A stretch of DNA of 6,174 nt from an uncultured Bacteroidota bacterium (GTDB lineage: Bacteria; Bacteroidota; Bacteroidia; NS11-12g; UBA955): NCBI GenBank assembly GCA_903959115.1, contig CAJBVU010000130.1, positions 1 through 6,174 of the forward strand, read 5' to 3'. This document shows, one piece after another, positions 1-5,308 of this stretch (position 1 is its first letter; the number at the start of each line of letters is the position of its first letter). Under the pieces are notes generated by a model. That model was given only the letters and a program-made list of their open reading frames with translations. It searched no databases and was not told the origin of the DNA. A program made the position numbers and the translations under genes.

Positions 1-712
1 CCAATCCCATTGCTACGGCGGCAATTCCTGATGACATCAATACATGTTTGAAGTCCTTGTTTTTAACCGCAAACGCCCATTCAACCAAGAAGTAAACGGC
101 CACCATAATTCCAGCGTAATAGGCAATTTGATAGTGGAAATAATTCACTACCATCCCGAAAAAGAGGGCAGTTACCGCAGCACCCAATAAATATTTACGC
201 TGACTTAATAATGCAAGTCCACCAATCACGCCAGGCATCACACCCATCGCCAATACTTTGGTAATATGACCCGCTTCATAACTCGATATGCTAAAGGTCA
301 TAAAGGCATAACCCACAGCACCCGCCGCAGCTAACCATCGATCAACCTTCACCGAAAGCAGCAATACGAACATGCTTAACATGGAAACGAATAAGAAATT
401 GAACGGCGATTTCACCAACCCAAACAACTCAGTAACCTTATACTTTAACAACAAACTGCTCTGCTCAACACCGGTAATCAAACTGCCCGGCATACCCGAA
501 AACAAACGGTCGTTCCATTGTGGCAACTGCCCTGTGGTTTCCTTCACTTGCTCAGCTGCATATCGCATCAACCGAACCTGCTGCATATCGCCCTGTTTTA
601 ATACCATACCGTCGGACGGTGGTTTCAAATACATCACAGTGATACACCAAAAACTGATAATGAAAAGCAAGAATATCCCTGCTTGCTTGAAAAAATGCTT
701 GTTCAAATTCAT
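1..712 (-). CDS. YfhO-family polytopic membrane protein, N-terminal 237 residues (partial)
   Basis: I translated this reading frame by hand from the reverse strand. It starts at ATG 712-710, the first start after an in-frame TGA at 733-731, and stays open to the window edge, so the C-terminus is missing. Residues 11-29 form a first membrane helix. A periplasmic-type stretch follows with GDMQQ (41-45) and QLPQWNDRLFSGMPG (62-76), then hydrophobic segments around 103-120, 126-140, 155-169, 177-193 and 196-214. The pattern QWND-FSGMP followed by EAGHITKVLAMG (146-157) is what I know from Bacteroidota proteins annotated as YfhO family, usually about 750-850 residues, so roughly a quarter to a third is present. 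The family is related to membrane glycosyltransferases of the GT-C type and is linked to sugar modification of surface polymers in Firmicutes; the substrate here is unknown. It is divergent from glyA across 138 bp. I see no convincing promoter or Shine-Dalgarno sequence for it. Confidence 0.85.
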   Translation of the reverse strand, partial: MNLNKHFFKQAGIFLLFIISFWCITVMYLKPPSDGMVLKQGDMQQVRLMRYAAEQVKETTGQLPQWNDRLFSGMPGSLITGVEQSSLLLKYKVTELFGLVKSPFNFLFVSMLSMFVLLLSVKVDRWLAAAGAVGYAFMTFSISSYEAGHITKVLAMGVMPGVIGGLALLSQRKYLLGAAVTALFFGMVVNYFHYQIAYYAGIMVAVYFLVEWAFAVKNKDFKHVLMSSGIAAVAMGL

Positions 713-835
713 GAGATTATTAGGCGAATTTCAGCAATTTACTCGGAAAGACAGATAACTCATTGTAAAAAAAGCATAACTACGAATTAATATGGCATTT
801 TTCCCAAAATTTTACGCCCTCAATTTGTTTGATTG

Positions 836-843
836 TACCTTTG
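836..843 (+). promoter_or_regulatory. Candidate Bacteroidota -7 promoter element of glyA
   Basis: The octamer TACCTTTG is a perfect match to the Bacteroidota primary sigma factor -7 consensus TAnnTTTG. It ends 7 bp before the glyA ATG at 851. With the usual spacing, transcription would begin about 4-8 bp after the final G, giving a 5' leader of only a few bases or none. No clear TTTG-type -33 element is seen at the expected distance; the region around 809-816 is only T-rich. The element is seen directly; its activity is inferred. Confidence 0.55.
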
Positions 844-850
844 CCAAACA

Positions 851-2128
851 ATGCAAAACGATTCCCTAGTCTTTGATTTAATTGCTCTCGAACGCCAACG
901 TCAGATCGATGGCATCGAACTGATTGCCAGTGAAAACTTTGTAAGCGAGTCGGTGATGAAGGCCATGGGATCCGTTCTTACAAACAAATACGCAGAAGGA
1001 CTTCCCGGCAAGCGCTATTATGGGGGTTGCCACGTTGTAGATCAAGTTGAACAGCTGGCCATCGATCGATTAAAACAACTTTTCGGCTGCGCCTGGGCCA
1101 ATGTACAACCGCATTCTGGAGCACAAGCCAACGCTGCCGTTATGTTGGGCGTATTGAAACCCGGCGATACGATTTTGGGGTTTGATTTAAGTCATGGCGG
1201 ACATTTAACCCACGGAAGCCCAGTGAATTTTTCGGGAAAACTGTATTCACCCAACTTTTATGGCGTTGAAAAAGAAACCGGATTGATCAATTACGATACG
1301 GTCGAAGAAATTGCGAAATCCTGTCAGCCCAAACTCATGATTTGCGGTGCGAGCAGCTACAGCCGCGACTGGGACTACAAACGTCTTAGAGAAATTGCAG
1401 ATTCTGTTGGAGCGCTTTTACTTGCCGATATTTCCCACCCGGCCGGCCTCATCGCCAAAGGAAAACTCAACAACCCAGTACCATACTGCCATATCATTAC
1501 CACAACCACCCATAAAACCCTCCGCGGTCCAAGAGGTGGGGTGATAATGATGGGTCAAGATTTCCCCAATCCCATGGGCGAGACAAACCCCAAAGGCGAA
1601 ATCAAGATGATGAGTGCCATCCTCGATAGTGCCGTTTTCCCAGGAACCCAAGGCGGACCCCTAGAACACGTGATTGCGGCCAAAGCAGTTGCCTTTGGTG
1701 AAGCCCTAACCGATACATTTGATACCTATTGCGATCAAGTGATTTCCAATGCCAAAGCACTCGCAGCGGCCATGGTAAAGAGAGGTTATTCGATTATTTC
1801 TGGCGGGACCGACAATCACATGATGCTTATCGATTTGCGATCTAAAAGCGACGATCTCACAGGGAAATTGGCAGAAAAAACCTTGGAAAAATGCGAAATT
1901 ACCATCAATAAGAACACAGTACCTTTCGAAACCCGCAGTCCGTTCGTTACCTCAGGCATTCGTTTGGGAACCTCGGCCATTACTACCCGCGGCTTAAAAG
2001 AATCGGATATGGAAACTTTGGCTAATTGGATTGATAAAGCCTTAACCAATCATGAAAATGAGGAAGTGCTTAATGAAATCAAAGGCGAGGTAAAAGCCTT
2101 TATGAAGGACTACCCTTTGTACGCCTAA
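851..2128 (+). CDS. glyA: Serine hydroxymethyltransferase
   Basis: This PLP enzyme interconverts serine plus tetrahydrofolate with glycine plus 5,10-methylenetetrahydrofolate in the cytosol, the main supply of one-carbon units. The 425-residue protein is full length for the family (E. coli 417). Visible motifs are GIELIASENF (21-30), NKYAEGLPGKRYYGG (45-59), HSGAQANAAV (88-97), SHGGHLTHG (114-122), LADISHPAGL (191-200, with the cofactor-binding Asp193 and His196) and TTTTHKTLRGPRGG (217-230), where Lys222 is the Schiff-base lysine. SGIRLGTSAITTRG (368-381) carries the substrate-carboxylate arginine. ISHPAGL in place of the MAHIAGL common in Proteobacteria is typical of Bacteroidota. I chose ATG 851: the upstream in-frame TTG at 833 would add six residues, but it lies just upstream of and reads through the probable -7 promoter element. 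The last 29 bp overlap the convergent flippase gene. No catalytic residue is missing. Confidence 0.98.
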   Translation: MQNDSLVFDLIALERQRQIDGIELIASENFVSESVMKAMGSVLTNKYAEGLPGKRYYGGCHVVDQVEQLAIDRLKQLFGCAWANVQPHSGAQANAAVMLGVLKPGDTILGFDLSHGGHLTHGSPVNFSGKLYSPNFYGVEKETGLINYDTVEEIAKSCQPKLMICGASSYSRDWDYKRLREIADSVGALLLADISHPAGLIAKGKLNNPVPYCHIITTTTHKTLRGPRGGVIMMGQDFPNPMGETNPKGEIKMMSAILDSAVFPGTQGGPLEHVIAAKAVAFGEALTDTFDTYCDQVISNAKALAAAMVKRGYSIISGGTDNHMMLIDLRSKSDDLTGKLAEKTLEKCEITINKNTVPFETRSPFVTSGIRLGTSAITTRGLKESDMETLANWIDKALTNHENEEVLNEIKGEVKAFMKDYPLYA

Positions 2129-3773
2129 GTTTGGCCGCCCAACGGCGAATTTCGTGGAAGAAAAATAACCAACCCACGCTGATGGCGTAGATCAAGGCCG
2201 ACAACAATAGCCCGTTAATGCCGGTCATTCCCAAGCCATATTTCACCATTCCAAAGCATATCATACCAAATACAATTTGGTAAAAAACGATTTCAAAATT
2301 CCTCCATCGCCATTCGTATCCGCCCAACTTTTGCGTTTTCACCAAACAGGCACCCGCAAAAACCCATTGGGTTATCAAACAACCCGTTGCAGCGCCTAGA
2401 GCACCCACCTTGGGAATCTCGATGTAGTTAAAAGCGACATTTATGCCTACACAAACAAATGCAAGCGACGCCAACCATTTCATTTGTCCAGAGGCGGTTA
2501 CAAACGTCCCAAAAACGTGGACCAGACTCATTGGGACAAAAGCCAACATCAATACTTTGAATATCATCGCGGCGTTTAAAATTTCGCCCGAATAAACCAT
2601 AGCCTGCGGTATTTCAACGCCATTTTGTGTGAGAGTGGCCCCGAGTTCCATCTGACCGTGATATAGCCAGTTGATCAAGGGTTCGCCGTAAAACCAGGCA
2701 CCCATCGCTGCGCCCAACGACACCCATAACACCAACCTAAAACTCAACCAAATCACCTCACCGTTATCGTCGCCGGATGCCAATCGCTTACTAAAAAGTG
2801 GCAACAACTGCGTGCTTAACAAAGCGCTGAAAATCAAACCCGCATCCAACAAGCGATAGCCCTTCGCGTAAAGACCAATTTCCGAATAGCCCATCGCAAT
2901 CTTTGATTTTATTGCATCCAAACCCAATACATCAGCAACACCATCCAAATTCGGGGCCGAAAGCGACTGAATCATTTGTACATCGATGCGTGTAAATATG
3001 CTCATCGCCAATGCCATTATGCCAAACCAAACGACTTCTTTGCTCCAATCACCGAGTGATTTTGAGGTCGGATTTTTTGGCGCAGTAGCACCGACTTGCT
3101 TTTTGGTCGCATCCAATCCCTTCTTTAGAGCATCCTGAGAATCAGTGGCTAAACTTACAGATTCAATTGCACTCCCGCCTCGCCAAAAAACCAAAATCAA
3201 ACCCAAAATCAAGGCCGTGGCATAGCCAAAAAACTGGGCAACCTGAAAAGTAAGAACACCCCCCTCACTGGCAAACATCTCCACCGTAAACGTCTTGAGC
3301 ATCCAAGTACAAATGCCCAAAGCCACCAACCGATCTACGATGCTCAACCAACTGTCCGATATAAATCTCTGTTTTCCCTGCAATACCGCCCTCAACATCA
3401 AAACCACCGATGCCAAAATTTGGTTGATCAAAGCATAAATCAAAAATTCCATCTGAATCCCCAACTGCAATTGTGCAATCATCAAAACGAGGCACACATA
3501 TATCAAACCCAAGCCCAATCGCAGAAAGAGCATCCGCCGGGGATGACCCAATTTTCCATTGGCAGCAATTTCGCGGGCCGCATACGTGTTCAAACCGGCA
3601 TCCAATAGCACCGCAAAAAGCAACACCAAATTAAAGTGCAACGTGTAAACACCGTACCACGAATCGCCCATGCGGAGCTGAATCTCGCGCTCAATCCAAA
3701 GAATCCATAGCGGTTTTACCAGCCAATTCAATAGCTGAAGCCACAATAGATTTTTTAAAAATGCCCGTTGCAT
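2100..3773 (-). CDS. Polysaccharide flippase family membrane protein (Wzx/RfbX-like)
   Basis: This 557-residue protein is strongly hydrophobic, with about 12-14 predicted membrane helices (for example near 43-60, 82-105, 108-128, 173-196, 246-265, 303-322, 343-361, 402-425, 432-449, 457-477, 494-511 and 519-539). It fits the MOP-superfamily polysaccharide transporters (COG2244), which move lipid-linked sugar units across the inner membrane. The opening part, with GDSWYGVYTLHFNLVLLFAVLLDAGLNTYAARE (37-68), matches the N-terminal repeat of Bacteroidota proteins annotated as lipopolysaccharide biosynthesis or oligosaccharide flippase. A hydrophilic loop at about 198-243, rich in Lys, Ser and Asp, separates the sixth helix from the second half, where a long central loop is usual. 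The start is ATG 3773; a second ATG at 3778 is out of frame and soon stops. No glycosyltransferase genes adjoin it, so the substrate cannot be inferred. Its 3' end overlaps glyA by 29 bp, tail to tail. Confidence 0.85.
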   Translation of the reverse strand: MQRAFLKNLLWLQLLNWLVKPLWILWIEREIQLRMGDSWYGVYTLHFNLVLLFAVLLDAGLNTYAAREIAANGKLGHPRRMLFLRLGLGLIYVCLVLMIAQLQLGIQMEFLIYALINQILASVVLMLRAVLQGKQRFISDSWLSIVDRLVALGICTWMLKTFTVEMFASEGGVLTFQVAQFFGYATALILGLILVFWRGGSAIESVSLATDSQDALKKGLDATKKQVGATAPKNPTSKSLGDWSKEVVWFGIMALAMSIFTRIDVQMIQSLSAPNLDGVADVLGLDAIKSKIAMGYSEIGLYAKGYRLLDAGLIFSALLSTQLLPLFSKRLASGDDNGEVIWLSFRLVLWVSLGAAMGAWFYGEPLINWLYHGQMELGATLTQNGVEIPQAMVYSGEILNAAMIFKVLMLAFVPMSLVHVFGTFVTASGQMKWLASLAFVCVGINVAFNYIEIPKVGALGAATGCLITQWVFAGACLVKTQKLGGYEWRWRNFEIVFYQIVFGMICFGMVKYGLGMTGINGLLLSALIYAISVGWLFFFHEIRRWAAKLRRTKGSPS

Positions 3774-3779
3774 GTCATG

Positions 3780-3787
3780 CGAAGGTA
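3780..3787 (-). promoter_or_regulatory. Possible -7 promoter element of the flippase gene
   Basis: On the minus strand this reads TACCTTCG, one mismatch from TAnnTTTG. Its last base lies 6 bp before the ATG at 3773, giving the same near-leaderless geometry as glyA on the other strand. No -33 element is found at a normal distance; the nearest upstream TTTG is about 26 bp away. This is a weak call. Confidence 0.3.
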
Positions 3788-3846
3788 ATAGAAAAAAAAT
3801 TGCCCGATTTTAACAAACCCCATACCACTCGCCACTTCACCCACAC

Positions 3847-3854
3847 TATCTTTG
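3847..3854 (+). promoter_or_regulatory. Candidate -7 promoter element, 4 bp before a GTG start
   Basis: TATCTTTG matches TAnnTTTG perfectly and is followed by four bases and then the GTG start codon at 3859. The expected transcription start falls on or within a few bases of the GTG, which predicts a leaderless mRNA. No -33 match is visible at the expected spacing. The motif is seen directly; use as a promoter is inferred. Confidence 0.5.
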
Positions 3855-3858
3855 CAGT

Positions 3859-4425
3859 GTGCACGATTTAGAGCCCCATTTTGCATGGATTAACCTGTAT
3901 TCCGCAGCCCAAGATCCAAGGTCGCCTTTTTTTGAGCGGGAATACAACGAATTCTATTTCGATAAAGCCGTTTACAACTATTACATCCACCCGCAATGGG
4001 ATCAGTTTGGATCAAATACCCTCTACATCAAAATCCTGTTCGCCGATTACCAAGAAGGTTTTGCCATCATTGAAATGATTGGAGAATGGAACGATGCACT
4101 CTATAACGATGTGATGCACCTCAAGCGAGAAGTTATGGAAATCCTCATGCAAGACGGTATCCAAAAATTTGTAATGATTGGTGAAAATGTGATGAACTTC
4201 CATGCCTCAGACGATGCCTACTATGAAGAGTGGTTCCAAGACGTGGAAGAAGGTTGGGTTGCGATGGTCAACTTTAGAGACCATGTGGTGCAGGAATTCC
4301 GCAGGGAACGCATCGACTTCTACCTCAATTTTGGGGGTGAGTTGGACGATATCGCTTGGCGAACGCTGGGTCCACGACAGCTATTTGCGATGGTGGATGG
4401 GATTCTAGGACGGCGGTTGAACTGA
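3859..4425 (+). CDS. Conserved Bacteroidota protein of unknown function, 188 residues
   Basis: I recognise this only as resembling uncharacterised proteins of Bacteroidota; I know no assigned function. It is acidic, soluble-looking, and has no signal peptide or membrane helix. Notable blocks are FDKAVYNYYIHPQWDQFGSN (34-53), LYIKILFADY (55-64), FAIIEMIGEWNDALYNDVMHLKREVMEILMQDG (68-100), IQKFVMIGENVMNFH (101-115) and DDAYYEEW (118-125). A Tyr/Trp/Asp/Glu-rich character runs throughout, and the end has LGPRQLFAMVDGILGRRL. The strand-helix-strand order in 55-115 recalls a STAS-like alpha/beta fold, but that is a guess from pattern alone. The only usable start is GTG 3859: no start precedes it in frame, and the next Met (residue 73) would remove the conserved front part. 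It is divergent from the flippase (85 bp) and convergent with the TM2 lipoprotein (57 bp). An intact reading frame with conserved-looking motifs argues that it is real. Confidence 0.85.
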   Translation: MHDLEPHFAWINLYSAAQDPRSPFFEREYNEFYFDKAVYNYYIHPQWDQFGSNTLYIKILFADYQEGFAIIEMIGEWNDALYNDVMHLKREVMEILMQDGIQKFVMIGENVMNFHASDDAYYEEWFQDVEEGWVAMVNFRDHVVQEFRRERIDFYLNFGGELDDIAWRTLGPRQLFAMVDGILGRRLN

Positions 4426-4482
4426 CATTGAGAAAACAACCACTTAACAATCAATAGCTCCTGTAAACCGTGAAGATTCTAA

Positions 4483-5187
4483 TCATTCACCAGGCTCGGT
4501 ATAATAACCATCTTTCGGTTCCAAATCCTTGGTAAAGATTCTTACCAAATCTATAATTACCCAAATTGCTATGAGACCGGGCAACCACGATTCTGTGACC
4601 CAATACAACACGCCAAAAACAAGCTGAATCAAACCTATTTTTTTGTATCCCAAATAAAATCTGTGCATACCGAACGTTCCTAACACCAAGCAGAGAAGGA
4701 TGGCCGCGCCCCAACTTTTGCCATTACGTGGATCATATTTTTTCTGATTGACTTTTATAATCGGCTTTGAAACAACATTCGCTTTTACTGTTTTTGTTAA
4801 GCCATTTGATGATTTAACTCTGTCAGATGTTGATTTAAAATAGTTCTTTACGCTTGCTTTTCCATTTTGATTCATCACGGAATTAGATAACAACTCGGGA
4901 TTTAGGTTAGCGGGATTTACCATCGCATTTTCTGAAGAATGTGCAGATTGAACGGCTAGGTTCTCTGTTTTTTGGGTAAAACCGACAACCTCAGTTTTTG
5001 ACTTTACTTTCTTCTGTGATTGTTTTGTAACTTGTTTATTGGCATCCGATTCACCACCACCCCAAGCGATGTTAAACCCACGGCTGTGATAGCGTTTAGT
5101 GAATGTAGCATTTGTGCCGCAAGATGAAATGAGAATCACCAGCATCGCTAACAATAATTCGAATCTAGAAGTAACTGATTTTTTCAT
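4483..5187 (-). CDS. Lipoprotein with C-terminal TM2 domain
   Basis: The 234-residue protein begins with a lipoprotein signal: MKKSVTSR, a hydrophobic core (11-20) and the lipobox ISSC, so Cys23 should be lipidated after signal peptidase II cleavage. Residues 29-42 (FTKRYHSRGFNIAW) resemble a short KR-Y-KG motif I associate with small Bacteroidota lipoproteins. Residues 45-150 are a low-complexity linker rich in Lys, Ser, Asn, Val and Gln without recognisable domain. Residues 153-216 form a TM2 domain: a first helix (about 160-174), the signature HRFYLGYKKIGLIQLV (175-190), and a second helix ending in the WVIIDLVRIF (209-218) seen in this family, followed by KDLEPKDGYYTE. TM2 domains are paired membrane helices of unknown biochemical role. 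The start ATG 5187 is set by the signal peptide. It is divergent from the E1-beta gene across 121 bp and convergent with the 188-residue protein. Confidence 0.9.
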   Translation of the reverse strand: MKKSVTSRFELLLAMLVILISSCGTNATFTKRYHSRGFNIAWGGGESDANKQVTKQSQKKVKSKTEVVGFTQKTENLAVQSAHSSENAMVNPANLNPELLSNSVMNQNGKASVKNYFKSTSDRVKSSNGLTKTVKANVVSKPIIKVNQKKYDPRNGKSWGAAILLCLVLGTFGMHRFYLGYKKIGLIQLVFGVLYWVTESWLPGLIAIWVIIDLVRIFTKDLEPKDGYYTEPGE

Positions 5188-5206
5188 GTTTTTTGGTTTG
5201 ATTTTA

Positions 5207-5236
5207 CGAATTTAACAAAATTGCTGAAAAGTCAAA
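5207..5236 (-). promoter_or_regulatory. Candidate promoter of the TM2 lipoprotein gene
   Basis: On the minus strand TTTG (5236-5233) is followed by 18 bp and then TAAATTCG (5214-5207), one mismatch from TAnnTTTG. The spacing is close to that reported for Bacteroidota -33/-7 promoters. The last base lies 19 bp from the ATG at 5187, leaving a leader of roughly 12-16 bases. This is the only candidate promoter in the window with both elements at reasonable spacing. Confidence 0.4.
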
Positions 5237-5279
5237 AAATCCTCCAATAAAATCGCATTTAGATTCCGTTTAAATGACG

Positions 5280-5287
5280 TAATTTTG
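5280..5287 (+). promoter_or_regulatory. Candidate -7 promoter element of the E1-beta gene
   Basis: TAATTTTG is a perfect TAnnTTTG match ending 21 bp before the ATG at 5309. The leader would be about 14-18 bases, AT-rich (CTCAATTCATTAAAAATC), and without a Shine-Dalgarno sequence. That fits Bacteroidota, which favour A-rich sequence before the start codon over a purine-rich SD. No good -33 element is visible; a TTTAG lies at 5258-5262. Confidence 0.5.
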
Positions 5288-5308
5288 CACCTCAATTCAT
5301 TAAAAATC

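Noticed and set aside
372..758. Open plus-strand frame of 128 codons near the left edge
   Set aside because: It lies mostly antisense to the YfhO-like gene, whose own frame shows clear family motifs and membrane helices. The plus-strand product is Cys- and Asn-rich without recognisable motifs.
713..835. Promoter for the YfhO-like gene
   Set aside because: Several partial matches exist (TAGTTATG at 782-775, GAAATTCG at 732-725, TAAATTGC further in), but none has both elements at good spacing, so I cannot choose one.
833..850. TTG start giving glyA six extra N-terminal residues
   Set aside because: The extension is the DNA of the probable -7 promoter element and is not expected in the protein. 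The ATG at 851 gives the normal N-terminus for Bacteroidota enzymes.
1418..1651. Minus-strand 77-codon frame inside glyA
   Set aside because: It is a shadow of a highly conserved coding region, with a Gly/His/Trp-rich product and no motif. The same applies to the minus-strand frame at 1816-2049 and the plus-strand frame at 1347-1544.
4202..4408. Plus-strand 68-codon frame inside the unknown gene
   Set aside because: It is out of frame with the longer 188-residue reading frame, whose composition and motif blocks look genuinely protein-coding.
4426..4482. Possible terminator between the convergent unknown and TM2 genes
   Set aside because: The only inverted repeat I find is ATTGA/TCAAT with an 18-base loop and no adjoining T tract. 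That is too weak to call.
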